Shown piece by piece: positions 1 to 12,215 of a stretch of 64,000 bases of DNA (position 1 is its first letter; each line of letters begins with the position of its first letter). Made by a program: the position numbers and the translations under genes. The notes below the pieces were generated by a model. That model saw only the letters and a program-made list of their open reading frames with translations. It had not been told where the DNA came from and made no database searches. Location of the stretch: positions 51,107,116 to 51,171,115 of the forward strand of contig CM057826.1 of the NCBI GenBank assembly GCA_030068075.1, in the 5' to 3' direction. The stretch comes from Paguma larvata. Its lineage: Eukaryota; Chordata; Mammalia; Carnivora; Viverridae.

Positions 1-540
1 ACAGAGATGTGGAATATAAAGTGGATAGTAATTCCTAGTGAAAAAAAACTACAAGGCTAATTTAATTGGTTTGAGTTAACAGGCATGGTTAAATAAAGCT
101 TTAGCCATGACCACATTGAGAAGATAAATTTCTACAAAGTACCTCTAAGAGTCTTCTTGCTTTGTGTTTTTTCTTTTTCTTCTTTTCTTTTTTTTTATGT
201 TGACAACAGAGAGGAATGAATAGCCAGTGCTGAAACAGTCATCTTGTCAGTTTATCTCCAGAAGATTAAGTATAGTTCCAGAAAATTAATCACTTTATAA
301 CAATCTAAAAATCTACACATTGCCTAAAATGTTTGATCAGCACATTTTCTTGATGAATTTGGAGAAGAACAAAATAAGGTCCTTTACTGCAGACTTTTAT
401 ACTTCGGCTTATTTAAAACAAGCCTATAACCTGGTGTACATGCCACTCTAATCAATTTTATGCCCTCATAATTTCCTGAAAGAAACAAATACCTCCTCAA
501 TAATAACTGGACAAAGACCATAAGCTCCATGAGCCAACAC

Positions 541-707
541 TCTTTTGAGAAAGAGAGAGCATGAGCAGGAGAGAGGAAGAGAATCTTAAGCAGGCTCCAC
601 ACTCCTTATGAAGCCCAACATGGGTCTTGGCCCCACAACCTGGGATCATGACCTGAGCCAAAATCAAGAGTCGGATATTCAACTGACTGAGACACTAAGG
701 AATCCCA
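541..707 (-). repeat. CAN SINE, old and diverged
   Basis: Antisense copy of the tRNA-derived carnivore SINE. It shows the GA-rich block (complement of the CT-rich part), then the complement of the middle block, then ATCATGACCTGAGCC, the complement of the B-box region. The A-tail end is poorly preserved and the tRNA head is mutated (GACACTAAGG where GCCACCCAGG is usual). I see no clear target-site duplication, so this is one of the older copies. Confidence 0.85.
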
Positions 708-1039
708 CCATAAGCAAGCACTCTTAAATGGACTAAATATTGATCATATGCTATGCCTTTTAAATTAATTGACCCCTTCCATTCAACAGCTCCCTGAAAA
801 AGTCTGAACACCAACAGTTACTCACCAGCTCACCATTGCTTTTTCTGGAAGGACAGAACTCAGTACTTCAGACTCTGCTACCCACAACTCTTTGAACCCT
901 AGGCCTTCTAACCTATGAGACTTTATACTTGTCCACAGGTTCCCTGAATTTACCATCATAAGCAACACTTGGAGGAGGTCATCAAGAGGAAATGGCCTCT
1001 GGTTGCCCAAATGCTGGACCTAGGCAATCTGAGGCTCCT

Positions 1040-1340
1040 CATCCCATCCACGCCCAACAATCCCACAGCTGGAACTGTTTTCAAGGACGCAGCCTTGAGA
1101 GAGTAAGGTGTCGTTAAGACCATCTGAAATGAATATGTGACTCATTAAGACCTCTATACACACGTTTAAGATTCTGACTGGCAGATGTGGAGATCTACTT
1201 GACTTTCAGCACCCAAGATAAGCCTCGTATATAATTTCCTTTGCTTATTAAACCTACCACCCACCAATCTGGAGGGGTCTGTCTCTTCCTTCAACCTCTC
1301 CTTGGCATCCATGTTTGGGGACCCATTTGCAAACCAACAA
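1040..1340 (+). repeat. possible ancient LTR-like segment
   Basis: A TATA-like GTATATAAT is followed about 20 bases on by TTATTAAACC and then by a CT-rich stretch (GTCTGTCTCTTCC). That order resembles the U3-R-U5 layout of an endogenous retrovirus LTR. I cannot name a family, there is no obvious internal retroviral sequence next to it, and the boundaries are guesses. It could equally be unique sequence. Confidence 0.22.
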
Positions 1341-3088
1341 CATTCACTGCATAATCCATCTTTTCAGAACTCACCCTAACCAGGCCATTTAACTCAAATT
1401 TCAATTTAATCGGAGGGAATGGGCTCAGTAGCTGATTCTCAGGAAAGCAGTATGGTCTAATATCTTAGGGGTTTCTGCAAAAAGGAAACTTTTCAGAAGA
1501 AAAAGAAGTTATTTGTTTACTTCTGTGAGGCAGTGAAAAGAAAACAGGAAAATGACTCGTCCTGTATAAAGATCACAGGAGCTCTCCACTGCAGCAATTT
1601 TCACCTTGCACAGCAGATTGTTATACTAATGATGCCTCTTACTCTAGTCCCACCTCTCTATCAAGCAAGCTACTATGCCTGAAATTGCTTCCCATCTGTG
1701 ATGGCCATTCTCCTGCAAAAATTCTATCATATTTGGAGTTTAGAAAATTCCACTTAAAATATGTAATCTTATGCAAGCACAATCTGTGCATGGAGCATCA
1801 AGCGTGTGCTTTCACGCTAAAGCCCCATCTTGTTTTCTTTTCTTCAGCCTTTGATTTCCAAAGCAGTAATTTTATTTCTCTGATTCCGAGAGAGAGACCA
1901 AAATTCAAAAATTAAGTGTAAATAGCACATTCATTATTATATGTGCATTCACAGACAACAGTCGTAGGGATTTTTCCTTTTCAGAATTATGAGCTACCAC
2001 AGGTCAGATAACATGAACCATGTACTGCAGGAACTACCTAAATTTATTCCAGTATAGACACCTTCACCCTAGATAGTTTCCTACTTAAAATGTTCCACCA
2101 GAATCATGTACCCACCCGTATGTGCAGTCTCATACCTCACTATCCCCAAGAGAAATAAAAATAATTTTGTATCTAGCAACCAGCTAAGAGCATACTATGG
2201 CATGTTTCCAATGGAGTATCTTTCTGGAAAGCAATCTTCATGAATTGTAAATAATGGCATCAAGCAATCACCACACACACACACACACAAAAGGTAACAG
2301 TAATTGAGATTTCTTCCTAGAGTGACCAAGAGAATGGTTTGCCTATTTTTGTGAAATTTAAAACAAGTTGCAAGCTCACAGTCTGGTTTCTGTCCTTACA
2401 AAAAGCCAACAACATTTTGTTGTCTCTCAGTACCCCATTCGGTGCATCTCAACCTGATTCTTTTTTGTCTTAGTTTATTAAAATAAATGTTGTACGTTCT
2501 TGGTGTGGCCAAAAATAAATTATGGCTCATATTGTGCGTAGGTTCTTGCTCATGACAGTCCAGACTGTGAACAGATTGCTAATATGTTAACAGCTCTATT
2601 ATAAGACTCTGAAAGATGCAATTTTTTTATGCCATTTGTGAAGTCAAATTCTCTGTGTTAAAGAAATACTGCACAGGAACTTTGGGATAGATCCTGTTGA
2701 GCCCATATACTTTCCACATGCAGGTGTCTATAGAAGGAGTAACTGATCTAGATGGCTGAGACTTTTTAGGTAACATTCTTCAAGATGTGTTGCTTACCCA
2801 GGTATGCCACTCTGGGAACCAGACTATTGACCTGAAATAGTCAAATAGGATCTCTGCCTCATGGTCCAGATATACATGGAGTAAAATTAATGGCACTCTA
2901 AATGCAAAAGTTTATGGAAACGATGGAGGTTTAAAAAGTTTAAGATAAAAAGATAATTAATTCATTTTTAGAAGTTTGAGAGAAGCTGTATGCAAATAGT
3001 GAAATTAGATATTTTTCAATTCATCCTTCCAAAGACACTGGTAGATGTAACTCAGAGTGTCCCTAGTTCTTGGGGGATACAGATTTTT
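1341..3088. other. AT-rich unique sequence, no gene seen
   Basis: No reading frame here resembles a known protein. Apart from the short (CA)n near 2.27 kb, no repeat could be recognised with confidence. The 76-residue frame at 1685-1915 has no recognisable domain. Confidence 0.5.
2272..2289. repeat. (CA)n microsatellite, short
   Basis: An uninterrupted CA dinucleotide run of about nine units, seen directly. Confidence 0.95.
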
Positions 3089-3100
3089 AAAAATATATTA

Positions 3101-3302
3101 TTGGGATGCCTGGGTGGCTCCATTGGTTAAGCATCTAACTTTGACTTTGGCTCAGGTCATGATCTCTCAGGTCATGATCAAGCCCTGCTTCGGGCTCTGT
3201 GTGACAGTGATTTACTCTCCCTCTCTCTCTCTCTCTCTCTGTCTCTCTGTCCACTCTTTCTCTGCTCAATTTCTCTCTCAAAATAAATAAACATTAAAAA
3301 AT
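3101..3302 (+). repeat. CAN SINE
   Basis: The tRNA-like head (GGGATGCCTGGGTGGCTC) is followed by the B-box region, a CT-rich block and an AAATAAATAAACATTAAAAAATA tail-type end. The motif AGGTCATGATC occurs twice here (near 3154 and 3171), so a short internal stretch is duplicated, and the block after it is rearranged. Approximate direct repeats (AAAAATATATTA and AAAATATATATTA) flank it as an imperfect target-site duplication. Confidence 0.9.
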
Positions 3303-4215
3303 AAAAATATATATTATTTATGTGTATTAATATTCTTTTATAAACCTTAGGCTGTTTGTCCCACACAGAGTCTTGATACTGATACTGGAAAGCAGAGCCT
3401 GGCTTTAGCTAGGAACATGGATGGTGTCTAGGAGAGTGAATACATATCTGATACATGAAATGTGCTCTCTAAGTGCATCTCAGTAAACTTTCTTCAGATG
3501 TTCCATCCTGACTTTTCCAAATTATCTATTCTGTTTCTCAAAGAATACTTTATTGCTTGAATACTTCTGCAGAAGATGGTTATAGCCCCTCCATCTGTGG
3601 GTCATAGTGTCAGTGAGGTTCAACCCCCAATTTAGATTGACTCAAGGAACACAAATTATATTGAGCATTTACTTCCTAGGCACTATGGCAAATATTTTTA
3701 TGCACAAAATTCCTATGAGAAGAATATAAATATTATAATCTCACTACGTGTTCATCCCTCTTTGGGGAAAAATAATGATAAATGTGATATATTTGTTCAT
3801 GAAATTGCATTTGTAAGAGGTTGATTTAGCTTCCGGCACAAGAATCAGGCTCCCAATTAATACTGTATGGATTCTCTCTCTCTCTTCAGTTCTTTTGTTT
3901 TCCACTATGCTGACTTTATTTAGAAGCAAATTTTGCCTTTCCAGGAGGTTTTTTAGTAATTCCAACTAAGATATCAATCTTAGGGAGGATTGTTTATTTT
4001 GATTCATTCTAGCAAACTCAAAGACAGTACTTCAACTGTGAAAGGAGATCTGCTTTCTTAATAACTTTTATCTATGAAAGTAATATTTTTTTCTTAAAAT
4101 TCAAGTTTATGTATGTATGACTATCAAGTACTTCAGAGGTATGTTCCATTAAGACCCCTCCTGTCTTTAAGGACATATTACAAAGGGCATTAAACTCTCA
4201 GAAAAGATGAGCTAT

Positions 4216-4285
4216 TAGTTAAACATATTATAATTTTTTGTTGTGGTTTTTAGTTAAACATATTATAATTTTTTGTTGTGGTTTT
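4216..4285. repeat. perfect 35-bp tandem duplication
   Basis: A 35-bp unit starting TAGTTAAACATATTATAA at 4216-4250 is repeated without a mismatch at 4251-4285. Two identical adjacent units imply a recent slippage or templated-repair duplication. Confidence 0.95.
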
Positions 4286-4456
4286 GAGGGGTTTTTTAAT
4301 TAAGTATAAGTAATGGATATAAAGCTGATTTTCTATAAGCATAAAATATGACAAATTCTGAAGTATGACAAAGCAAGCAGGTAAGGCATACAAAGTAGAA
4401 GGTGATTCAAAGAACTCTTTCTTTTTGTATTCTTTTAAAAATCTCTACCATTCCTT

Positions 4457-4681
4457 GGGGCACCTGGGTGACTCAGTCAGTTGAGCATCTAACTTCAGCT
4501 CAGGTCATGATCTTGTGGTTTGTGAGTTCGAGCCCCGCATCAGCCTCTGTGCTGACAGATCAGAGCCTGGGGCCTGCCATGGGTTCTGTGTCTCCTATCT
4601 CTCTGCCCTTCCTCTGCTCATGCTCTGTCTCTCCCTATCTCTCAAAAATAAACATTAAAAAATAATAATAATAAAATAAAT
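4457..4681 (+). repeat. CAN SINE with clear target-site duplication
   Basis: The complete head (GGGGCACCTGGGTGACTCAG), B box, cat-type block (GTGCTGACAGATCAGAGCC), CT-rich region and A-rich tail are all present. The tail ends in (AAT)n. The flanks AAAATCTCTACCATTCCTT (4437-4456) and AAAATCTCTGCCATTCCTT (4683-4701) form a 19-20 bp target-site duplication with one difference, so the ends are well fixed. Confidence 0.96.
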
Positions 4682-4984
4682 AAAAATCTCTGCCATTCCT
4701 TACCATTTTTTTAACCACAAACACTTTTTTAAAGGTTTTCTGAGATTAGATAATAGGTCGAGATTCGTAGAACCGGATATGTGTCTGCTTACATAGGACT
4801 ATAGCCTACAGTCTAATCCTATGTCTTGTGCTCCAAGCTAACTAGCCTCTCACTAAGACTTCTAATAAAAAATTCTCATTACACCACAGCATGCTTGGCA
4901 GACCTCACACTGCTTTACATAAAACGTCTTCTAAAGTGAGGAAGAAAATATCCATTGCTTCACACAGGAGTCGTGTTGATTATG

Positions 4985-5050
4985 AAATTATCATTTTCAA
5001 GATGGGAAAACATAGAGAAGTTAAGTGACCATAGAAGGTCACACATTTCC
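4985..5050 (+). repeat. MIR fragment (weak)
   Basis: The stretch around GATGGGAAAACATAGAGAAGT, followed by a GTCACAC-like end, matches the order of the MIR core (TTTTACAGATGAGGAAACTGAGGC...GGTCACACAGC). It is short and diverged. Confidence 0.4.
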
Positions 5051-5767
5051 TCTGTCTGAAGGAGGGTGATGGTTTTGTTTGCAAAATTTGGAGAACTGGA
5101 CACAGATAGCATTATCTAAGCAGTCGCAGATCCACAATGACTGTACCCTCTGGCTGTAGCATACTATTAGAAATGCATATACCCTCATATATCATGTGTC
5201 ATAGTTGTTTTGCTCCTTTGTGAGTAATTAATTGATCTTCACAATGATCCATTAGTTGCTAGATATTTTCAGTTTTCCTTTTGTTTTACATAGAAGTTCA
5301 CCAATTAAAGATGGTTCTACTAAATCTCATTAAATATTAGTATCTTACTATACCATAAAACTGAAACTATATAATTTCCATTTTTTTAGTAATTTAACAT
5401 ATGAGAAAATATAAATACAGACATTTAGCTGATTCAACAAAAATCTGATTCCTTTCAAATTACTTTGTTTTTTCCTGATATTTCCCTTGGCACAAATCAG
5501 AATGTAATCACTAGCAAACCTACTATGTCAATCAACAGATGCATTAATGTAAAGAGTGAACTTTTATGATTAGAATCCCAACTGACACTAACTCCTTGAT
5601 ATAGACTTCCAAACCCATGTACTTCATAATCACATCAGCCATTTTTCTTAACTTTCTCACAGATTTTGAACATCTACTCTCTAACACTTTATGGTATTCT
5701 AAAAATATTAAGAAGCCATTTCAACTTAGTATGTGAAGGACAATTGAATTCTTTAAAAATATAAATT

Positions 5768-5980
5768 GGGGCACCTGGGTGGTTCAGTTGGTTAAGTCTC
5801 TGACTCTTAGTTTTGGCTCAGGTCATGATCTTAAAGTTTCGTGAGTTTGAGCCCTGCCTTGGGCTCTATGCTAGCAGCATAGAGTCTGCTTGGATTCTCT
5901 CTTCTCCCTCTCTTTCTGTCCCTCTCCCACTCATTGTCTCTGTCCCTTTCAAAATAAATAAATAAACTTCATTTTTTAAA
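5768..5980 (+). repeat. CAN SINE
   Basis: The head GGGGCACCTGGGTGGTTCAG, the B-box region GGCTCAGGTCATGATC, a CT-rich block and an AAATAAATAAATAAACTTC tail are present. The middle block (CTATGCTAGCAGCATAGAG) departs from the usual GCTGACAGCTCAGAG. No clean target-site duplication is visible. Confidence 0.93.
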
Positions 5981-6933
5981 AAATCTTTATAGATGAGTTG
6001 ATCAAAAATTCTTATTTGTAGATTCTCTATGATTTTATTTATATAAAGGAAAAAGTGAACTAAGATACTGCAAGCAAGAAAGTTTATATCTTTGATGAAT
6101 AGGGTGAAGATAGTGATGTGGAAACCTGAAAACAACTTTCGGTTTGTTGGAAATACCCTTTTCGATCTGTGTGGTGGGTTACAAAACTATGTTCATGCTA
6201 TGAACGAAAATAAATAAGTTGTTTACAACAATAAGTCATACAGTTATTAGTCATACACTTTTATGTATATACATTAAATTTGTATTGAGTGTATTAAAAA
6301 CAAGATAAATAATATGAAAATTGGACTATACGTGGCCTTGATTTTCTTATGGAAACTTGTGTTAATATAATCTAGTATCTATAGTAATATCTTAACAATA
6401 TATTTAAAGTTTTTTCTTATCTCTGAATAATTCAAAACACTTTCTTATCTGTGCACAGGGAGTTGCAAGTCTCATAAAGGGTGTATCCCGAGCATTTGAA
6501 GCAAGGGTAGAAACTATCACTTGCAGAAACTGAACAAAAATTCACATATAAGGGTTCGATGACTCCTCCCTGGAAGCTATTCACAACAAAGTTAATTTGT
6601 AACTAAGTTATTGAGAAGACTTTAATAGTTCTTAAACATATATCATCATTTTATTACTTTAAAATATCTGTAATGCAAGAAATGACAATATTTAGCAAAT
6701 TGTAATATTTCAAGTGGAATGAATTATAATCATTTTTATGACTAATAAAACAAAAGATGATAAGATCTTAAATAGAAATTTTCGGTCAATAAATAAGTAT
6801 GTGATTTGATTCTAATAATTGTAATATCTATCATCTAGACAGAAATAAATTTCCTATATTGGAAATCATCAAACACTTGTGGTTAATGACATTGTCTTTT
6901 TATACTTTTCACTAACTTCCTTTACTTCCTTCC

Positions 6934-6950
6934 TTCTCTCTCTCTCTCTG

Positions 6951-6985
<35 letters not shown>
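6934..6985. repeat. compound (CT)n-(CA)n microsatellite
   Basis: About eight CT units are followed directly by about 17 CA units. The long uninterrupted CA part suggests a variable locus. Confidence 0.97.
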
Positions 6986-6986
<1 letters not shown>

Positions 6987-7507
6987 GGAAAGAAAAATTT
7001 GTTTTGTTACTTGATTCCTGAGTGGTCTTACCTACATGGACTGATATCCTTTGTTAATAATATGTTCCAAATATCAATAGTCTGCCAAGTATTAAATTAA
7101 CCAGCTGCCACTTTTGATCATTAATTATTGTTGTGTGAGCTAGTATTGATCTTTTTAGAGTAGATTATGAATACAATTCATTATGAATACAATTAGATAA
7201 TATTTTAAGCACCTCTAAAGGTACCTGGGACATCACAAGTACTGAGTAAATGTTTGTTATTATACTAGAAACTAGAACTGATCACTACTCAATGGAAACT
7301 TATTATTTATTAATATATCATTAGCATGTTGTAGGAGGGTGCTTTTTCTTGTCTTTGAAATATACTACATAAACCTGCCATGGAAAGCAAAAGACTAATT
7401 ATTGTTAATAATAATAACAACAATTATTATTCCTTCCATAATCTACAAATGTTTATTAAGTGGGTTTCCTGTGCTAGGTAAGGTGACTAAGTAGAAATTA
7501 AGTTAAA

Positions 7508-7675
7508 GTTCAGCTCAGGTCATGATCTCATGACCATGAGATTGAGCTCCATGTCAGGCTCTGCACAGAGCATGAAGCCTCCTTAAGATTTTCTCTCTCC
7601 CTCTGTCCCTCTCTACTCACATTCTCCTTCCTCCTCTCTCTCTCTCTCTCTCTCTCTCAAATAAAATTTAAAAAA
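7508..7675 (+). repeat. 5'-truncated CAN SINE, ancestral type
   Basis: The copy begins inside the B-box region (CAGCTCAGGTCATGATC), so the tRNA head is missing. The middle block GCACAGAGCATGAAGCC is closer to the older or dog-like CAN form than to the cat-type block. A CT-rich run and AAAATTTAAAAAA tail follow. The flanks AGAAATTAAGTTAAA (7493-7507) and AGAAATCAAGTTACA (7676-7690) form a target-site duplication with two differences. The truncation is therefore original to the insertion. Confidence 0.93.
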
Positions 7676-7869
7676 AGAAATCAAGTTACACATAATTCTT
7701 GCCCAATAGAGTTTAGTTTAAAAATAGAAACATGTTTTTCCAACATAAGCATAATATGCACTGCACTGTGCAGTGTTGGGAAACTGCACAGTAAAGAATG
7801 TCACCCTGCCTCGGGTTTAATGTGAATATTCCAAGGCTTAAAGGATGAGTATAACATAGACAGATTGAC

Positions 7870-8367
7870 TGTTGAAAGGGAGGAAGAATTCTTCTCTACC
7901 CTCAAGGTCTTCTAGCTGCACTAAAAAATAAATATACATGAAACAGATTAACAGGAGAAAAACACCAAAGTTTTATTGTGTGTTCAGAGACCCAATTAAG
8001 TAGAGACCCCAAGAAATGACCAAAGCAGGTGGTTTTTATACATTTTCAATAGAGACAATAAATCTGTGAGGAATTAACAAGACAAAGAGAACTCACCTTT
8101 GTGAGCTTCAATTAGTGAGACATTCTGAACAGAATTTGGGCTGGGGTGGTAAATTAGTAAAAAGTAACAAGGGTTTTATATGGCCTCCTAGCTCTAAATT
8201 TCCCATCTCTGGTTAGAAGGATGTCTCTTTACCTCCTGGTACAGGGAGCGGTACCTTTCACATGGGAGATTCACTTCCTGCATTCAAGGGGACAGAGAAG
8301 GATCTGTGTGTGCTTCTTACACAGGTTGTCTCTTCGGTAACTTTTACCTAAAATAATCAATACGCAA
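7870..8367 (-). repeat. possible old LTR or transposon remnant, family unassigned
   Basis: The sequence from TCTACCCTCAAGGTCTTCTA through GAGACCCAATTAAGTAGAGA has the feel of a known mammalian interspersed repeat in antisense orientation, including AACAGGAGAAAAACACCAAAG. I cannot name the family and no open reading frame supports it. The strand and ends are tentative. Confidence 0.3.
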
Positions 8368-8485
8368 AAGCCTGTCCTTAGCCCCTACACAGTAGAAGAA
8401 TGATCTTTCCAGGCAAAGAAAGCCTGGGGAAGCCTGTCCTTAGCCCCTACACAGTAGAAGAATGATCTTTCCAGGCAAAGAAAGC
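8368..8485. repeat. 62-bp tandem duplication
   Basis: A unit starting AAGCCTGTCCTTAGCCCC at 8368 recurs at 8430. The first 56 bases of the two copies (8368-8423 and 8430-8485) are identical, and the period is 62 bp. The perfect identity in otherwise diverged DNA implies a young event. Confidence 0.95.
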
Positions 8486-8805
8486 ATCATATTCATATGC
8501 AGGTTTAGAAGGTACGAATTTTGAGATGTGGAATGAGAGGCCAATGCGGGTAGGAGAAGTCACCAGAGGAGAGTGAGAAAGTGTAGCAAAGAAATCAAGG
8601 AAACCTGGAAGAGGAGTTTATCAGTGAAGTTGCTAAACACTTAGACTTACACTTATTTGCAAACACTTACACTAAAAAATTTTCACTGCTTATTTGCTAT
8701 TCAAATGTAACTGAGCATCTTGTACTTTTTGTTTCATAAATCCGGTAAGCCTGTTTATCAGGTATGTCAATAGTAGAAAGTATTTCAAGAAGAAAATAAC
8801 AACAA

Positions 8806-8872
8806 TTACAAATAGTATTTATGGAGCATTGTGCCAAGAACTTTACATAAATAATTTTATTTCTCTGACTGT
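8806..8872 (+). repeat. MIR fragment
   Basis: TTTATGGAGCATTGTGCCAAG, followed by ACTTTACATAAATAATTTTAT, follows the MIR core order (TTGAGCGCTTACTATGTGCCAGGCACTGTGCTAAGC...TTACAT...). It is short and diverged. Confidence 0.5.
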
Positions 8873-9361
8873 ATCAGTTCCAGTTTCCACAGCTAGAGGT
8901 ACTGATGGTCTAACTTGAGTTTTCTGGAAAGTCTTCATTTTAACAACTTCAACCCAGATGAAAAGTGCCAAAGTAACTTCAAATCATTTAGCCTTTGAGG
9001 TATGGGAATGGTGTTGCTCTTTCACACAGACCTGAGATCTGGAGTATTGAGGGTATAGTTTAGGCACCATCTGAGCCCGAGAAAGTTTCAATACCTTTTA
9101 CTATCCTTTTCACAACGCACCTATCTTGGCCTAGAATCTTTGTGTCAACCTTAGTCCACTGTAGACTACTGCAGAATTATTTTGCAAGAACCCCAATGTC
9201 TTTCTAGGACCAAGTCCCTGCCCTCCAACTCCACCCAAGCAGATGTACGCAAATGCTAGCTCTTCTTCCCTGAATATCACGATCTTATTCCTCAGATTCT
9301 CTTAACCACCAGAATCCTGAATCACAGTTTGCTATTGCTACTACCGTCTTAATCATAGTCA

Positions 9362-9580
9362 TTATAATATTTAACATTTGCTGAGTTCTTATTAAGTGTC
9401 AGGGGCTGTGCTAAAAATCCTCTATGAATTATCTCATCACATTTCACAACAGCTCAACAATGTTAATTTCATCAACTAGTTTTTATACACGTGAAGAAAC
9501 TGACACTTACCTTTCCTCCATTTTCTAGAAGGAGAGAATTCAGACTCTCAGAAATTACTTGTCCAAGTTCAAAGTGAAGT
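9362..9580 (+). repeat. MIR element
   Basis: The order of MIR landmarks is visible: ATATTTAACATTTGCTGAGT, a GGGGCTGTGCTAAAAATCC stretch, ATTATCTCATCACATTTCAC, GTGAAGAAACTGACAC, and a final ACTTGTCCAAGTTCAAAGT. MIRs are ancient mammalian tRNA-derived SINEs, so the divergence seen is expected. Confidence 0.85.
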
Positions 9581-10789
9581 TCCTTGATCAAGACCACTAA
9601 ACTTTGGATTCAGGACTCAATTTACATTTGACTGTCAACAGAGTCCGATTTCAATAAATATTCTATTCTCACTTTCCAGCTCCCCGCCTTCTCACCACCA
9701 TCGACTGACACATTTCCTTATCATTTTTAAAGCCTGACTTTGGCCTGGTGACTTGACCATTTGTTCAAATGTTCCCATAAGAAACAAGAATTTGGATTTT
9801 CTTGACAGGGTGATATTTGTGACAAAGTTCTCCTTTCATCATCCCATTTTAGCATGACTTGTACTCAAATCAACTCTCTTTATCTCAACCTTAACAACTC
9901 TATTGTACCTCTGAAACATCCACATAAAATTTGGGCTTAGGGTCTTTCTTAATGTATCTCAAATTATTATGGGAAGTGAGATGAATTACGCATCTGAATT
10001 AGAAATTGCAAATATATAGAAATGTTGTTTTGTTTCATTTAAATCTTGAATGCAATACAGCAGATCTTTTTATCTCCATAAACATTTCTATTAACTTCCA
10101 GCATAAGGTCTTCCTCACTAAACCTCCTCATTTTGATTACATTAATATCTCAGTTTCTGTTCCAGTTAATCAGACCAATAAAGTACAAAAAATTTGCTGT
10201 TGAAACTACTTGAAATGGCAGATCAAATACCTTGGAAGACTTAGGAGAGATTAAGTAGGCTCTAGGCAATCATTTGAAGGAGTTAAATCTCCAATGGCTT
10301 TAGAAAGGTGCAAACATTGCTTAACATTCTGGAATATCAGTTGAAGGACATAATATTTGTAGAATAACAAAAAAAATTAATGCTAAAAATAAAATATCAA
10401 TTGCAGGTCAGCATAGGGACTGAGATAAATCTTTTTCCCAGCAATGAATTTAAAAAGCACAGTTTATTATACATGATTTTGTGATAGAAATGAATCTTTA
10501 ATATGGGATATGCATTTACTCTGAAGGTAACATAGTTCAAAATTAAAAAAAAATAATCTAAAAAAGCTGATAAATGGGAATATTTTCCTATTATACCCTT
10601 TTAAAAAGTAAACCTAATATAATGAACTCTCAACGTAGTTACTTAAGAGCAAAGCTATCTGGGGTGTGCGGTTGAAATTCATCTAAGAAGCCCCAGAAAT
10701 ATTTGATGTTTTAGATTCAGGCCAAGAAAAGTTTCTCCCATTAAATTTTATATTCTTCAAGATGCATTCATTGTAACAACAGAAAACTC

Positions 10790-11110
10790 AATTCAAGTTT
10801 ACTTCAAGTTCAAGAATTTATTACCTCATGAAACTGAAAGGCCTTTAGTTTGGGATATGATTATGCCCAGAGATTCACACAATGTTTCCATGAGCTGGTA
10901 GTTTTCTCCCCACCTATAAGCGCTATATTCTTCCCTACGGATTTGTTCTCTGTTAGGCCTCTCATTGCCACTTTATAATCTTCCAACTCTAATCCATTTG
11001 AAAGAGATATCCTCTTCCTAAGAGTCTGAACAAAGGTCCTGAAATTAAGGTCATTGTCCCTGATTGGGTAATAAATTAATCTCTAAACCAGCCACTTCAT
11101 CAAAGGAAAT
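10790..11110. repeat. unassigned ancient interspersed repeat
   Basis: The segment containing AATTTATTACCTCATGAAACTG and the later TCCCTGATTGGGTAATAAATT resembles a very common old mammalian repeat. I cannot assign its family from memory, and nothing coding is seen. Confidence 0.28.
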
Positions 11111-11177
11111 TTAATTAGTAGATTATCAGGCAGGCTGAGAGCCAGGGTGTGTTCTGTTCTCAGTCAGACTAGCTAGG

Positions 11178-12015
11178 CTAACGGGAAGGTTGGATTCCAT
11201 GGAAACTGGGACATGACATTGTTTCTAGAAAAGCAGGAATAGGTGCCTGAGAAGCCAAAGCCCCAAATGTTCCTTTTTCCTTTCCCTTGTTTACTTCCTC
11301 TAAACAAAACAAAAACTGATAAGCCTTTTTTCTTTTCCCTTTGTATTTACATTTCTCTAAGCCCACAGAGCTAAGAGTAGTTCCTTGAATGGATTGTAAT
11401 GTTTGAATTCTCTGAGTCTTGCACCTGCCAGTTCTCACTGTCTCCTTATTCACCTTGACTTCTCTTCCTCACTCTTGTTGCACAATCAATTCCATTAATT
11501 CTCTGTTTAAATATCAGTTCCCCAGAGAAGCCTTGGAGTAAAGATCCAGAGACTTTGATTTGCTTGTTGCCCTGTTAGCATATAAACCAAATGGAAGCCT
11601 TTGCCCTATCACACATGACAAAGCATTTGCATCCCTGGAGACCAGAAACCCAGTCTCACGAATGTGCTATAACTGCAGCCTAACCAATATTGAATGACAA
11701 CAGAAATGTACTGAAAACAGAGATGGGTGGCGAGGAATACAATCTGACAAGAGTGAGTTATTATAGCTAGGGGCCAATAAATAGAAAAGTTTGCAGGAGA
11801 GTGAAAAAGTTAGAAAGGCAGTAACTCCAACCTGGGCCTTTGTGTATTTTATAGTGTACTTTGGTTGCATTGAGCCAAGTAGAATCTGACATTTGAAAAT
11901 TCAAAAAAAAAAAAAAAAAAAAAACCAGTAGCAATATAACCATGAAATCATACATAGCTACAAAGTTATAAAACAACAACAAAATTAAATTCATCTGACT
12001 ATCTCTAAAGCATCT
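11178..12015. other. unique-looking sequence with an A22 tract
   Basis: No gene is recognised. A run of 22 A residues (11903-11924) stands alone without a recognisable retrotransposon body upstream. It could be the remnant tail of an insertion too old to identify. Confidence 0.5.
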
Positions 12016-12215
12016 TCTCTTTTAAGAAATAAAGAGAGAGAAAGAGAATCAAAAATAGGAAAAAGGAAGCAATTATGTTATTTTCCTAGTGTTTTTAAAC
12101 CATTACCCTTACTTGTGTTTGAGATTTTTAATTAGCATAATGTTCAATGAAGACAATGAATTAAATACTTCTTGTTTGCTTTTTGGATGTTTTATTTGTT
12201 TTCTATTAATTTTTG

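Noticed and set aside
4216..4285. CRISPR-like repeat
   Set aside because: Two directly adjacent units with no spacer in a mammalian genome. This is a simple tandem duplication.
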